A DNA stretch of 64,000 nucleotides from JBBQFI01 sp038237805 (GCA_038237805.1 JBBRYI010000009.1:104739-168738); one strand, 5' to 3'; positions 18,070 to 27,239 are shown, numbered from the stretch's first letter. The notes: generated by a model not told the origin, from the letters alone. Program-made: numbers and translations.

Positions 18070-18080
18070 GCACTTTTGTC

Positions 18081-19259
18081 ATGCTCTCGACTGCGTCGCG
18101 AGTATATCCATGGGTCGGGCTTTGCCTCGGGTACGTCCTGGTCTTGTTCGGTAACCCGATCCGGCTCGCACTCCGCGACGGTCTGCGCTGCATCTCGAGG
18201 TTCAGCCGCGTTTGGCTTACCTTCGCCCTCCTCGGTTTTGCCTACTCGGTTTTTCAATTCGCGACCTTTACCCCGATTCACAACGAGACTGATCTCGATT
18301 TTAACCAGATCGTCTCACTCCTCGGCTGGCACTGGCCGCGCCTGATCGAGGTGTGGCGGGAAATTCCACTGCCGGCTCTTGAGGGCGTGGCCGGCATCTT
18401 CGATAACGCGACCACCACTTATCCGCTTTCTGTTATTGCCGCCATCCTACTCGCGGTCAACTGGCGCGGTTTGCACGGCTCATTCCTTCGCGCGCTTTGG
18501 CGGCGTTACCGCTTCTGGAGTGTTCCGATTTATATCGTCGTGCTTGTGGCGGCAGTGGCGACGGTGCTCAAACCAATTATTTTTTGGCGTTTGCCACATT
18601 GGGGCGTTGCTGTCTCCGCGGCGAAATTTCTGCAAGCGTCTGCGCTTATCGACACCGTCGCATTCATTTTCGAATATTTGTTCGGCGTTTACATCCAGGT
18701 CTATTTGATCACCGTCTGCTTCGCCTGGATCAAGGGACTTAGCTTCAGCGAAGGAGCGCTCTTTAAGTTCGCCATGCGCCGTTTCAGTTATGTGTTGAAA
18801 TGGGCGGGAACTGTCCTGCTTATCGGCATTTTGGTTGTGCGATTACCACTGCTTCTCGCTTATTTCATGAACCTGCCCGACATCCTCGATTATCTGCCGC
18901 TGCAACGCGCGATCATGAGCTGCTTCATTATCGCGTTCTGTTCCGTCCAGGTTTCGCTCGTCCTGCACAACGAAAATCTGGGCGAAGCCATTCGAGCGCA
19001 CTTGTTATTCCTACAGCGGAACGCGGGTCGCTTTGGCTGGTTCCTGCTCATTTGTGGCCTGCACTTCTTTCTCCTTACTGCGGCTGATGCGATTGTTCGC
19101 GGCGCGATCGCCGATCGCGTCTCGGCTCTGTTGATGTGGAAGCTAATTTACGTCGTCACGCGCGGCTTCGTCACCGGCTGGCTGTTGGCCAGTTGGGTTT
19201 GTCTCTTCCGGCAATGTGAGACCGGTCGGGTGAATCAGGAAACCTGGATTCGTTTTTGA
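18081..19259 (+). CDS. Polytopic membrane protein of unknown function
   Basis: From ATG 18081 the product is about 392 residues with roughly eight to nine hydrophobic helices and short loops. I recognise no family signature. An open frame extends back to 17982 inside lepB, but the ATG 12 bases after the lepB stop is the natural start. Its stop TGA overlaps the TTG start of the squalene/phytoene synthase, suggesting coupled translation and an envelope or isoprenoid-linked role (inference only). Confidence 0.7.
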   Translation: MLSTASRVYPWVGLCLGYVLVLFGNPIRLALRDGLRCISRFSRVWLTFALLGFAYSVFQFATFTPIHNETDLDFNQIVSLLGWHWPRLIEVWREIPLPALEGVAGIFDNATTTYPLSVIAAILLAVNWRGLHGSFLRALWRRYRFWSVPIYIVVLVAAVATVLKPIIFWRLPHWGVAVSAAKFLQASALIDTVAFIFEYLFGVYIQVYLITVCFAWIKGLSFSEGALFKFAMRRFSYVLKWAGTVLLIGILVVRLPLLLAYFMNLPDILDYLPLQRAIMSCFIIAFCSVQVSLVLHNENLGEAIRAHLLFLQRNAGRFGWFLLICGLHFFLLTAADAIVRGAIADRVSALLMWKLIYVVTRGFVTGWLLASWVCLFRQCETGRVNQETWIRF

Positions 19260-20107
19260 ACGCGGAAAAAATCACCCGGCAAAGCAAATCTAATCTCGCG
19301 CTCGCCTTCATCGCGCTCGGTCGCGAGCGACGTCGCGACATCACGACGTTCTATGCATTTTGCCGGTTGATCGACGACATCGCCGACGATCCGCAAATAC
19401 CGCTCCATGAAAAAACTCGGCAACTGTCTGGCTGGCGCGCAAGCTTACGAAGCGCACAGCCTAACGAGTCGTCCGTCGCCCGCGAAATCCGGACAGTGAT
19501 CGCGAAATACCGGCTCGCTCCGGAAATGCTGGAAGAGATCATCGCCGGCGTGGAAATGGACCTGACCATCTCCCATTACGCGACCTTCGAGGAATTGCGG
19601 GTCTACTGTTATCGCGTCGCCAGCGCGGTCGGCCTCGTCAGCATCGAGATTTTCGGCTATCGCAATGTCAACTGCCGCGAGTACGCCGTTCAGCTCGGCC
19701 TGGCTTTGCAAATGACGAATATTCTACGCGACGTTGGCAAGGACCTGGCAAACGGCCGAATCTATTTGCCGCAAGAGGATCTCGCCCGCTTTGGATATTC
19801 ATCCGAAGCGTTACGTGCCCACGTTCGCGATGAACATTTTTTAAAGCTGATGCGATTTGAGGCCGATCGGGCCGAGCAATTTTTTGCGAGTGCGCGCAAT
19901 TTGCTTCCGGATGAGGATCGTCGTTCGATGGTGGCGGCTGAAATAATGTCCGCGATTTATTTTTCTCTCTTGCAACGCATGAAGGCAGACAACTTTCGCG
20001 TGTTTGATCGGCATTATGAATTAAGCAAACCGGTGAAGCTTCTTCACATTTCCAGGCAGCTCTTGAAAATGTTGAATTATTTGGCGCAACGTCCGTCTGT
20101 TGATTGA
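19256..20107 (+). CDS. Squalene/phytoene synthase family protein
   Basis: 283 residues. The two aspartate-rich prenyl-diphosphate motifs are FCRLIDDIADD near residue 40 and NILRDVGKDLANGRIYLPQ near residue 160, both complete. The enzyme should condense two farnesyl or geranylgeranyl diphosphates head-to-head; it could be the HpnC/HpnD type for hopanoid squalene or a carotenoid phytoene synthase, and the sequence alone does not decide. It begins with TTG overlapping the upstream TGA. A motif copy at 19460 encodes Pro-Asn-Glu. Confidence 0.87.
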   Translation: MNAEKITRQSKSNLALAFIALGRERRRDITTFYAFCRLIDDIADDPQIPLHEKTRQLSGWRASLRSAQPNESSVAREIRTVIAKYRLAPEMLEEIIAGVEMDLTISHYATFEELRVYCYRVASAVGLVSIEIFGYRNVNCREYAVQLGLALQMTNILRDVGKDLANGRIYLPQEDLARFGYSSEALRAHVRDEHFLKLMRFEADRAEQFFASARNLLPDEDRRSMVAAEIMSAIYFSLLQRMKADNFRVFDRHYELSKPVKLLHISRQLLKMLNYLAQRPSVD

Positions 20108-20127
20108 ACTACGAATCCTTAACACCA

Positions 20128-20525
20128 TGATGTTGAACAAATATTTTCTCGCGTCGGTTTGCAGCGTTCTCTTTTTCTCATTTGCACTCAGTTCCTGTGA
20201 CACTCCGACAGGTCAGGGAGCTGGCTTTGGTGCCGCTACCGGCGCCATCATCGGCGGCGCGGCCACTGGCCGCGTCCGCGGCGCGGCTGTCGGGGCCGGA
20301 ATTGGGGCGCTTACTGGCGCGTTGATCGGCTCCGCGGTGGAGGCCGACGAACGCGGTTACTACGAAGGCCGTCCGACAGGGTATTATCCTTATGGGAGAC
20401 GCGCCGGCCGGCCGGGTTTTGTCTACAGCCCGTATCCGCCCCACAACATTGTTGATGTGCGCGGCATTCCTCATGGCGAACTCGTGCGCGATCCTTCCAC
20501 AGGTGGAATTTTCCGCAAGCCGTAA
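20128..20525 (+). CDS. Glycine-zipper lipoprotein
   Basis: From the ATG at 20128, a signal peptide ends in the lipobox LSSC, predicting lipidation. A glycine-zipper segment follows (GAGFGAATGAIIGGAATG...AGIGALTGALIG), as in SlyB/Rcc01698-like outer-membrane lipoproteins, then a Tyr/Arg/Pro-rich tail. It is probably an outer-membrane or periplasmic structural lipoprotein. A clear terminator follows 25 bases after the stop. Confidence 0.8.
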
Positions 20526-20550
20526 ATAACGGCGAAATTAATTCAAGATG

Positions 20551-20580
20551 ACGGGCTGATCGAAAGGTCAGCCCGTTTTC
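20551..20580 (+). terminator. Rho-independent terminator after the glycine-zipper lipoprotein
   Basis: ACGGGCTGA (20551-20559) pairs with TCAGCCCGT (20568-20576) around a small loop containing GAAA, followed by TTTTCTTTC. It overlaps the last codons of the convergent UbiD gene. Confidence 0.85.
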
Positions 20581-22040
20581 TTTCGCAGCGCATCGACTAC
20601 ACGCTGCACTTCTTCATCCATGCGGACAATCTCCGGCCATGCGCGCGGATAACCTTCGCCAGCGAGTTTGCGCGTCGCGTCAAGGCCCATGTGCGATCCG
20701 ATGTTTTGCGTGCTCGGTGCATGATCGAGCGAATCGCTCGGATTTCTGATGATGGTGCTGTCGCGCTCCGGATCGGTATTCGCGCACAAACGAAAGAGCA
20801 CTTCGCTTGTGTTATGTACGTCGCAGTCCTCATCCAGGACAATGATGTATTTGCTGAACATCATTTGTCCCATCCCCCACAATCCATGCATGACCTTGAA
20901 CGCTTGATAGGGGTATTGCTTTCGGATGCTGACGAAAACGAGATTGTGGAAAACGCCTTCTGCCGGCAACGCCATATCGACGAGCTCCGGAAAGTTCATC
21001 TTAAAAACCGGCAGGAAAATGCGAACGCTCGCGGACCCGAGATAGAAATCTTCCATCGGCGGAACGCCTACGATTGTTGTCGGATAAATTGGATCGCGCC
21101 GATGCGTGATCGCGGTGAGATGAAAGACCGGGTAATCTTCGATCGCGGTATAATAACCGGTGTGATCGCCAAATGGGCCTTCCGGCCGCATCTCCCCCGG
21201 TTGGACATAACCTTCGAGGACAAAGTCAACATCAGCCGGTACCTCGAGGTCGATCGTTTTACACGGAACCAGGTCGACTGATTTCCGCCGCAAAAACCCC
21301 GCGAAGAGAATTTCGTCCAAACCATCCGGCAGCGGAGCGGTCGCGGCAAAAGTGTAAGCAGGATCGCCCCCGAGCGTTACCGCCACTGGCATGCGTTCAC
21401 CGCGCTCATAATAACGCCGGCCATGACGCGCCCCGACCTTGTGGATCTGCCAATGCATTCCGGTTGTTCGCTCATCGTAAATTTGCATGCGGTACATCCC
21501 GAGATTGCGCGCACCGCTGTCGGGATCTTTGGTGTGCACGTTCGGCAGCGTGATGAAACGTCCACCATCTTTTGGCCAGCATTTGAGAATCGGCAGATCG
21601 CTCAGGGAAAAATTCCTCCCATTTCCCTCGAAACGATAAACGACTTCCTGACACGCGCCTTCCTTTGAATGCTTCGGACGCGCATGCAAAAGATGAATTC
21701 CCTGTTTTAACAAACTCCAACCTTCACGAATATCGGTCGGTGGCTTTGCCTTCAGGATTAATTGAATTTCCTGCGCGAGGTCGTCGATACTTTCGCGTTG
21801 CAACGCGATCGCCATCCGGCGCTGCGATCCCATCGTGTTAATTGCGACTGGGAACTTCGCAGTTTTCCCGTCGACGACGGGCTGTTCAAAGAGCAACGCC
21901 TTGCCGCCGCCGGGCGATTTCATCTCGCGGTCGGCCCATTCACTGATGGCCAGATCGGTATCGACTGGAACCGAAACGCGATTCAGCTCGCCCGCCCGCT
22001 CCAGCGCCTCAACGAATTGCGAGAAGGAGCTGTAGGCCAT
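20568..22040 (-). CDS. UbiD-family prenylated-FMN decarboxylase
   Basis: 490 residues, the normal UbiD length. Diagnostic segments are LPNVHTKDPDSGARNLGMYRMQ, the metal/prFMN glutamates in EGPFGDHTGYY, and MFSKYIIVLDEDCDVHN. UbiD removes the carboxyl group of 4-hydroxy-3-polyprenylbenzoate in ubiquinone synthesis; in this type of organism a menaquinone-route or aromatic-acid decarboxylase is equally possible. The flavin prenyltransferase UbiX is not in the window. Single gene, convergent with the lipoprotein. Confidence 0.9.
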   Translation of the reverse strand: MAYSSFSQFVEALERAGELNRVSVPVDTDLAISEWADREMKSPGGGKALLFEQPVVDGKTAKFPVAINTMGSQRRMAIALQRESIDDLAQEIQLILKAKPPTDIREGWSLLKQGIHLLHARPKHSKEGACQEVVYRFEGNGRNFSLSDLPILKCWPKDGGRFITLPNVHTKDPDSGARNLGMYRMQIYDERTTGMHWQIHKVGARHGRRYYERGERMPVAVTLGGDPAYTFAATAPLPDGLDEILFAGFLRRKSVDLVPCKTIDLEVPADVDFVLEGYVQPGEMRPEGPFGDHTGYYTAIEDYPVFHLTAITHRRDPIYPTTIVGVPPMEDFYLGSASVRIFLPVFKMNFPELVDMALPAEGVFHNLVFVSIRKQYPYQAFKVMHGLWGMGQMMFSKYIIVLDEDCDVHNTSEVLFRLCANTDPERDSTIIRNPSDSLDHAPSTQNIGSHMGLDATRKLAGEGYPRAWPEIVRMDEEVQRVVDALRKKTG

Positions 22041-22085
22041 CTAAACGTTGTACGTTCTTGCTGAGCCGGCAGCAAGCCGGTGGCT

Positions 22086-22637
22086 TCAGTAACCTCGCGG
22101 CGGAGTGTACCCCTGGTAGGCAATCACACGGCCATTCGCGAAGGTGACTGTCTTATAAGGGTAGCTCACTTGTCGGAATCGCGGGTAAAAGAACGGATCG
22201 TAGAACGGATCGTAAATCGCGACAAAGCGCCGATGTCCATGGCGTCCTCCCACGAAAACGCCTCCGCCCCCAAAACCACCGTAGCCGTATCCGCCGTAGC
22301 CAAAGCCGCCGTATCCATATCCACCGTATCCGAAGCCGCCGTAGTATGGGTCGTATTCACTGTAATACGCGCGGTAGATCCAAGTCTCCGTCGACTTTCC
22401 ATGATAACGGCCGAAGCCTTTTTGCTCCGGCGAACCCCACGCCAGCCAGACCGCGTCCATATTCATTCCTTCGCGAATGCGCCCTTGCCTAACGAGAGCC
22501 TGATCCGTCGGCGAGAGACTATTGTAAATGTCGGGATGTTCCGAGATTCGATTTTCGATCGTGGCGCAGCCAGCCAGGAATAATACAGTCAACGCAGCGC
22601 TTACCGTCAGCGCCCGAGAAAAAATACGACGCTTCAT
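22086..22637 (-). CDS. Lipoprotein with Gly-Tyr repeat segment
   Basis: From ATG 22637 the product starts MKRRIFSRALTVSAALTVLFLAGC, a signal peptide with lipobox LAGC. About 180 residues: a helical part with LSPTDQALVRQGRIREGMN, similar to small-subunit outer-membrane assembly lipoproteins, then a low-complexity tract of GGYGYGGF-type repeats (residues about 105-135), then a Tyr/Phe/Pro-rich tail. The frame extends to 23165 but only as antisense to moaA. A motif copy lies at 22488. Function unknown. Confidence 0.75.
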   Translation of the reverse strand: MKRRIFSRALTVSAALTVLFLAGCATIENRISEHPDIYNSLSPTDQALVRQGRIREGMNMDAVWLAWGSPEQKGFGRYHGKSTETWIYRAYYSEYDPYYGGFGYGGYGYGGFGYGGYGYGGFGGGGVFVGGRHGHRRFVAIYDPFYDPFFYPRFRQVSYPYKTVTFANGRVIAYQGYTPPRGY

Positions 22638-22730
22638 ATCTAATGATACAATCGCGCCCTGTCTGGTCAACTGGACGTACCGAAAACGTCGCTCCCTTGC
22701 TTCGTCATGGCTCACCGCTAATATTCCATT

Positions 22731-23732
22731 ATGGAAGATCGTTTCGGTCATCGCATTTCCTATCTGCGTGTGTCGATCACCGATCGTTGCAACGAGCGCT
22801 GCCATTATTGTATGCCACGCGAATTGCAGGAGTGGCTTCCGCGCGCCGACATCCTTTCCTTCGAAGAAACATTGCGCATCATTCGCATCGGAGCTGAGCT
22901 TGGCGTGACGAAAGTCCGAATCACGGGCGGCGAACCGCTCACGCGTCGTGGGATTCTGGATTTCGTGCGCGAGATCCCTGCAATCGACGGCATCCGAGAC
23001 ATCGGCGTTTCCACCAATGGAACGCTCTTGGCGCGTGACGCGGGTGAGGGAATGCCGATGGCGACGGCTTTGCGAAATGCAGGTGTGCGATCGGTTAACA
23101 TTTCGCTCGATACGCTCGATCGTGAATTTTATGCGGCTACGACAGGTCGCGATTTTCTTCCGCAAGTTTTACAAGGAATTTCCGCGGCAATTGATGCAGG
23201 ATTCGAGCAGATCAAACTCAATGCCGTGCTCATGCGCGGTCGGAACGAAGACCAGCTCGTTTCCTTGATCGAGTTTGCGGCTGAGCGCGGACTGATTTTG
23301 CGCTTCATTGAGCTCATGCCGGTGAGCACGAGCGAAGTCCTGCGTGAAGATAATTTTTTTCCGATCAACGCCGCCAAACGCGTACTCGAGGCGCGATACG
23401 GCGCATTGCTGCCCGCTCCCGAGTTTCGAACAAACGGTCCTGCAACTTACTATCAAATTCCCGGCCGCGAGCAACGCGTCGGTTTCATCGGCGCGATGAC
23501 GAATCTGCATTTCTGCGAGAGCTGCAATAAATTGCGACTGACGTGCGATGGGAAATTGCGACCGTGCCTCGGCAGTTATTTGGAATTCGACATCATGAAA
23601 CCGTTGCGCGCTGGCGCGAGTGATGCGGAGTTGCGCCAATTCTTTCTCGATGTGGTCGAGCGAAAACCCGAACAGCACGACTTCCGCAACAACTATCAGC
23701 CCGATCGCAAAATGGTCGCGATAGGCGGCTGA
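22731..23732 (+). CDS. moaA: GTP 3',8-cyclase, molybdenum cofactor synthesis
   Basis: 333 residues. The radical-SAM cluster is in SITDRCNERCHYCMP (CX3CX2C), followed by VRITGGEPLTRRG. The C-terminal second 4Fe-4S cluster cysteines are in CESCNKLRLTCDGKLRPCLG, and the arginine-rich tail is present. MoaA converts GTP to 3',8-cyclo-7,8-dihydro-GTP in the cytoplasm, the first step of molybdopterin formation. moaC starts two bases after its stop, so they form an operon. Confidence 0.96.
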   Translation: MEDRFGHRISYLRVSITDRCNERCHYCMPRELQEWLPRADILSFEETLRIIRIGAELGVTKVRITGGEPLTRRGILDFVREIPAIDGIRDIGVSTNGTLLARDAGEGMPMATALRNAGVRSVNISLDTLDREFYAATTGRDFLPQVLQGISAAIDAGFEQIKLNAVLMRGRNEDQLVSLIEFAAERGLILRFIELMPVSTSEVLREDNFFPINAAKRVLEARYGALLPAPEFRTNGPATYYQIPGREQRVGFIGAMTNLHFCESCNKLRLTCDGKLRPCLGSYLEFDIMKPLRAGASDAELRQFFLDVVERKPEQHDFRNNYQPDRKMVAIGG

Positions 23733-23734
23733 AT

Positions 23735-24247
23735 ATGGATCGACTCACGCACATCGCGTCCGACGGCGGCGCGCAAATGGTCGACGTGTCGGGTAAGCCG
23801 TTGAGTACCCGTGTTGCTACCGCGTCAGGCCGCATTCGTCTGCGTCGAGAAACGATGGAGTTGATTTCGCAAGATCGTATCGCCAAAGGGAACGTTTTCA
23901 CCGTCGCGCGTGTCGCAGGCATTCAAGCGGCGAAACAAACTTCGCAGCTCATTCCGCTTTGCCATCATCTGGACCTAAGTCATGTCGAGGTGACGCTCGC
24001 CCCCTTCTCCGACGGGCTGGAAGCGAGCTGCACTGCTCGCACGACGGCGCAAACCGGTGTGGAAATGGAAGCATTAACCGGAGTGGCTGTCTCTTTACTT
24101 ACCATCTATGACATGTGCAAGGCGGTAGACAAAGAGATGCGAATCCTGGATATCTGCCTTCTCGAGAAGACGAAACAGGACCCTCATCCTAACCTTCTCT
24201 CTCAGGAAGAAGCGACTCCCTCTCCCTCGGGGAGAGGGTTGGGGTGA
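23735..24247 (+). CDS. moaC: Cyclic pyranopterin monophosphate synthase with repeat-encoded tail
   Basis: Residues 1-148 are a complete MoaC: LTHIASDGGAQMVDVSGKP, GIQAAKQTSQLIPLCHHL, and ALTGVAVSLLTIYDMCKAVDKEM, whose lysines and histidines build the active site for cPMP formation. The last 22 residues (PHPNLLSQEEATPSPSGRG) are encoded by a Family D repeat that replaced the native 3' end, so translation terminates within or just after the repeat. Second gene of the moa operon. Confidence 0.95.
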   Translation: MDRLTHIASDGGAQMVDVSGKPLSTRVATASGRIRLRRETMELISQDRIAKGNVFTVARVAGIQAAKQTSQLIPLCHHLDLSHVEVTLAPFSDGLEASCTARTTAQTGVEMEALTGVAVSLLTIYDMCKAVDKEMRILDICLLEKTKQDPHPNLLSQEEATPSPSGRGLG

Positions 24248-24251
24248 GGGC
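24180..24251. repeat. Family D repeat (CCCTCATCCTAACC...GGTTGGGGTGAGGG), copy 2
   Basis: CCCTCATCCTAACC at the left and GGTTGGGGTGAGGG at the right are inverted ends, with an inner stem CCCTCTCC/GGAGAGGG. The element straddles the 3' end of moaC and encodes its last 22 residues. Confidence 0.85.
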
Positions 24252-24274
24252 CTCTCTTTCGAGGTAAGTTACTA

Positions 24275-24316
24275 ATCTAATACATTCCGCGCTGATCTAA
24301 GACACATCTAATACAT
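24275..24316 (+). promoter_or_regulatory. Triplicated ATCTAA(T/G)ACA direct repeat before mog
   Basis: ATCTAATACAT occurs at 24275-24285 and 24306-24316, with the variant ATCTAAGACAC at 24295-24305. The third copy runs into the ATG of the mog gene. The arrangement could be an operator or an AT-rich leader; nothing identifies the binding factor. Confidence 0.35.
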
Positions 24317-24797
24317 GATTATAGTCGTCGGCATTATTACGATTTCTGACCGCGCTGACTCGGGCGAATATAAGGATCTGGGCGGACCCGCCTTAAAAGA
24401 TGCGTCGGAAAAAGCTGGGTGGTCGGTGCTTTGCGAAGCCGTCGTCCCCGATCATACCGAACGAATTCAGGAAACGCTGTGTTCCTTCGCAAGTCAGGGC
24501 TGCGGTCTTATTCTTACGACTGGCGGAACGGGGATCGCAGAGCGCGACGTCACGCCCGAAGCAATCCGCGCCGTGATGCGTGTCGAGCTTCCGGGTTTTG
24601 GTGAAACGATGCGGAGCGAATCGCGAAAAATCACCCCGAATGGAATCTTATCGCGAAGCCTTGCCGCCGTCGTGGATCGTGCGCTCGTCATTGCCCTTCC
24701 AGGTAAGCCGAGTGGCGCGGTCGAATGTTTAGGTTTTGTTCTGGGCGCGATTCCGCATGCAGTCGCACTCGCGCAACGCATTCCGACTTCGTGTTAA
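24315..24797 (+). CDS. mog: Molybdopterin adenylyltransferase, MogA/MoaB type
   Basis: 160 residues. ITISDRADSGEYKDLGGPAL opens the MoCF_biosynth fold, GLILTTGGTGIAERDVTPEA holds the conserved GGTG/D motif, and ALVIALPGKPSGAVECLGF the C-terminal signature. The enzyme adenylylates molybdopterin before molybdate insertion by MoeA. It lies 67 bases after moaC and completes a small moaA-moaC-mog cluster. Confidence 0.93.
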   Translation: MIIVVGIITISDRADSGEYKDLGGPALKDASEKAGWSVLCEAVVPDHTERIQETLCSFASQGCGLILTTGGTGIAERDVTPEAIRAVMRVELPGFGETMRSESRKITPNGILSRSLAAVVDRALVIALPGKPSGAVECLGFVLGAIPHAVALAQRIPTSC

Positions 24798-24866
24798 TGG
24801 ACGGCGCCGCGCCGCGGTGTCCGCGCGAGATAATGGGAAGCGACAGCGCGCGTCCCTCCAATTGAA

Positions 24867-25625
24867 TCAAATCGTGATGAGCGTGAGTTCGGGCGGACAA
24901 TTGAAGCGCCATGGAACAATGTAGGTTCCAATCCCGGCGTTAACAAAAAGCGGCCCGGCCGGAGTTTCATAGTAGCCGAGGTCGTAGTTTCCAACCGCTG
25001 GCGGAAGAATTATCGCGCCGACAAACGGCAGCCGCACCTGGCCGCCATGCGAATGGCCGGCCAGAATCAGATCGAAGCGTTGATCTCCCAGCTGATCTGC
25101 AACGGCAGGATAATGCATCAATAGTATTCGCCGGCTGGCGTTCGTTGTTGAGTGCATGTCGAACCCGGTAATGCCCATGCCGACGAGTTGCAGATCGTGT
25201 TTTGGCAAAGTGACATTCCGCGCGGGCAACCATCCTCCACCAGTGGATGCAAAAGCTTCCTCATATTCCGCAAAGGGAGCCTGCGTCGAGTAGTCGTGAT
25301 TACCCGGTATGCCATAGACGGGCGCTTTTATTTGCCTAACGAATCCAAGCGCTTCACTGACAAAGGAGCGATCTTCGATCAAATCGCCGGTGAAACAAAC
25401 AAAGTCCGGCGCAAGGTCATTGATCGTCTCGACGACGTGCGCCGCAAATTGCGCGTCGCCTTTGTAATGAAAATCAGAAAAATGAATGAAACGCGCAGTT
25501 TTGCCGCCTTGCAATTTAAGATTTCTCACGCGCAACAAAGATGGCTCGATCCATTTCGCATCGATCCCAGCGACGGCGGGCAATGCGAGGAGACTAAAGC
25601 CAAGAAATTTTCGTCGACTAATCAT
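24867..25625 (-). CDS. Tat-exported metallophosphoesterase
   Basis: From ATG 25625 the N-terminus is a twin-arginine signal (SRRKFLGFSLLALPAV). The calcineurin-like motifs follow in order: HFSDFHYKGDA, FTGDLIED, GIPGNHDY and LAGHSHGGQVRLP, supplying the two-metal site. About 252 residues. Relatives include YkuE/YaeI-like phosphoesterases acting outside the cytoplasm; substrate unknown. The listed longer frame adds unrelated residues. Motif copy at 25335 is read Phe-Val-Arg-Gln. Confidence 0.88.
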   Translation of the reverse strand: MISRRKFLGFSLLALPAVAGIDAKWIEPSLLRVRNLKLQGGKTARFIHFSDFHYKGDAQFAAHVVETINDLAPDFVCFTGDLIEDRSFVSEALGFVRQIKAPVYGIPGNHDYSTQAPFAEYEEAFASTGGGWLPARNVTLPKHDLQLVGMGITGFDMHSTTNASRRILLMHYPAVADQLGDQRFDLILAGHSHGGQVRLPFVGAIILPPAVGNYDLGYYETPAGPLFVNAGIGTYIVPWRFNCPPELTLITI

Positions 25626-25672
25626 GTTATTCAGCTCGAACAAGCATAAGACATTCTCGCGCTCGTTGTCAT

Positions 25673-26710
25673 TCAATCTGGATAAATAAGAAGCCGCATC
25701 CACTGCCGGCCGCTGTCGCTTAACGAAGCGTGATCGCCGCGGCCAGTGAGAGTTCCACGCGTCAGATCCCAGTAACGGGCGCTGCTTCTTTTGAAATACG
25801 TCAGCTCGGGTTGCGTGACTGCCTTTGAGCTTGGCTCGACCTTCAACGGCACACCCGATTGCGCGAAGGAAATCTCCCAGGACTTCGGGTGGTCCGATGC
25901 CGCCGATCGCAACAGCCACGGATACTGTTTCAGCAAATCGAGGTGCTTCGAGTCGGGCAATGTTACTTTGTAGAAGATTGTTTCCTGCGCCAGAAAATCA
26001 GGAATCGTCAGCGACGGCTGCTTGCGCAGCGCCAGATACAATCGCGCGATGTCGATGCCCGCGAGGTTCAAGCCGTTGTAAAGTCCGTGCCGATTCGGAT
26101 CGTTCCTGAAATAAACGTTGTACCACGATTCAAATTCGCGGCTCAGCATCAGATTCAATTCCAGATGCACGTGCGCGCGCCCCTGATCGATTCCGGTCCC
26201 GGTGTGGCCCATTACACCCAGCCGCTCCCCACGCTGCACGTGCTGGCCGGGCTGCACCGCGATCGAATTGAGATGCGCGTATAAGCTGTAATACTTCGCT
26301 TCGTCCCACTCATGTTCGATCACGACGAACCGTCCGTAGTTCGAGAATCCGGAAACGAGATTCGTGTGCACGACTTTTCCATCGGCAATGGCGCGCACTT
26401 CATCGAGCGGTTCGCCATGGGCGTCGCGATAAAGTGGCCGGATATCGATGCCTTCGTGAAAACGTTTGTAGATAATTCCAGCAGGCGTTTCGATCGGATC
26501 ACGCACAAATCCATATTGTCCGCCTTCCCACGGCGTTGATTCCACCCCTTGAAAATCGCGCGCGATCACTTGATAGAACGCCGCTCCGTCACCGCGAAAG
26601 AGAGCGTCATTATTTGTCGGCAACGCCAGCTCCAGGTGCGGCTTCTGGTCTTGTGCGGACGAAGGCTGCGCGCTGATCAAAAGCACGAGCGCAATCGCCA
26701 CCGCACGCAT
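25673..26710 (-). CDS. M23-family peptidase, secreted
   Basis: 345 residues with an N-terminal signal peptide (MRAVAIALVLLISAQPSSA). The LytM-type zinc motifs are HEGIDIRPLY (HX3D) and AHVHLEL (HXH), with the intermediate VIEHEWDEAKYYSLYAHL. It should cleave peptidoglycan cross-bridges or be a divergent LytM factor. It sits directly downstream of a small secreted protein gene on the same strand (six-base gap), probably one transcript. Confidence 0.88.
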   Translation of the reverse strand: MRAVAIALVLLISAQPSSAQDQKPHLELALPTNNDALFRGDGAAFYQVIARDFQGVESTPWEGGQYGFVRDPIETPAGIIYKRFHEGIDIRPLYRDAHGEPLDEVRAIADGKVVHTNLVSGFSNYGRFVVIEHEWDEAKYYSLYAHLNSIAVQPGQHVQRGERLGVMGHTGTGIDQGRAHVHLELNLMLSREFESWYNVYFRNDPNRHGLYNGLNLAGIDIARLYLALRKQPSLTIPDFLAQETIFYKVTLPDSKHLDLLKQYPWLLRSAASDHPKSWEISFAQSGVPLKVEPSSKAVTQPELTYFKRSSARYWDLTRGTLTGRGDHASLSDSGRQWMRLLIYPD

Positions 26711-26716
26711 GATGTC

Positions 26717-27184
26717 TTACTTCTTGCGCTCGCCGATAATGCGCCAGTCTTTGCGCATGAGTTCGACGTCGCTCGAACTCAATCCCGAGGGCAGATAAAT
26801 TTTTCCGTCCGAGACGCGCCGGTCGACTTGCAGCTCCGTCAGCGCCCGGCCGTTCACGAAAATAAAAAGAAAACTCCCGCGTCGTTCGATGCTCAATGCA
26901 TCCAGCGCCAACTTCCCGTGATCATCAAATTGCAAAAGAACGCCGTAAGTTCCGTCTGGCGCCTGATAGGGTCGAAACGCCACCACATCACGCTCGGAAA
27001 GGCTCGGCGTCTTTTCGATTGCGACATTTTTCCCGGAAAACTGCGATCGAATCGCGGTCGAAAAGACGGTGCCGTCATTAGCATTCGCTTCCGCATGAAC
27101 GCGCAAAGTGCAATGCCGTTCCTTCGCGAAAGCAGAGGCCGCGAAGAGCACAGCGCAAAGAGCGGCGGCGAAAACCGTCTTCAT
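26717..27184 (-). CDS. Secreted protein of unknown function
   Basis: From the ATG at 27184: signal peptide MKTVFAAALCAVLFAASAFA then a 135-residue soluble domain (ERHCTLRVHAEANANDGTVF...). No domain recognised. The close spacing to the M23 peptidase suggests a shared periplasmic role. The frame extends to 27475 but that part is antisense to the divergent gene. Confidence 0.65.
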   Translation of the reverse strand: MKTVFAAALCAVLFAASAFAKERHCTLRVHAEANANDGTVFSTAIRSQFSGKNVAIEKTPSLSERDVVAFRPYQAPDGTYGVLLQFDDHGKLALDALSIERRGSFLFIFVNGRALTELQVDRRVSDGKIYLPSGLSSSDVELMRKDWRIIGERKK

Positions 27185-27239
27185 GCGCGATTGATAAACA
27201 GTTTGACAGGATTTGCAACGTTTGCTGATTAAGCGCCGA

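Noticed and set aside
22638..23165. Extension of the Gly-Tyr lipoprotein gene to 23165
   Set aside because: The extra region is antisense to moaA; the signal peptide with lipobox starts at 22637.
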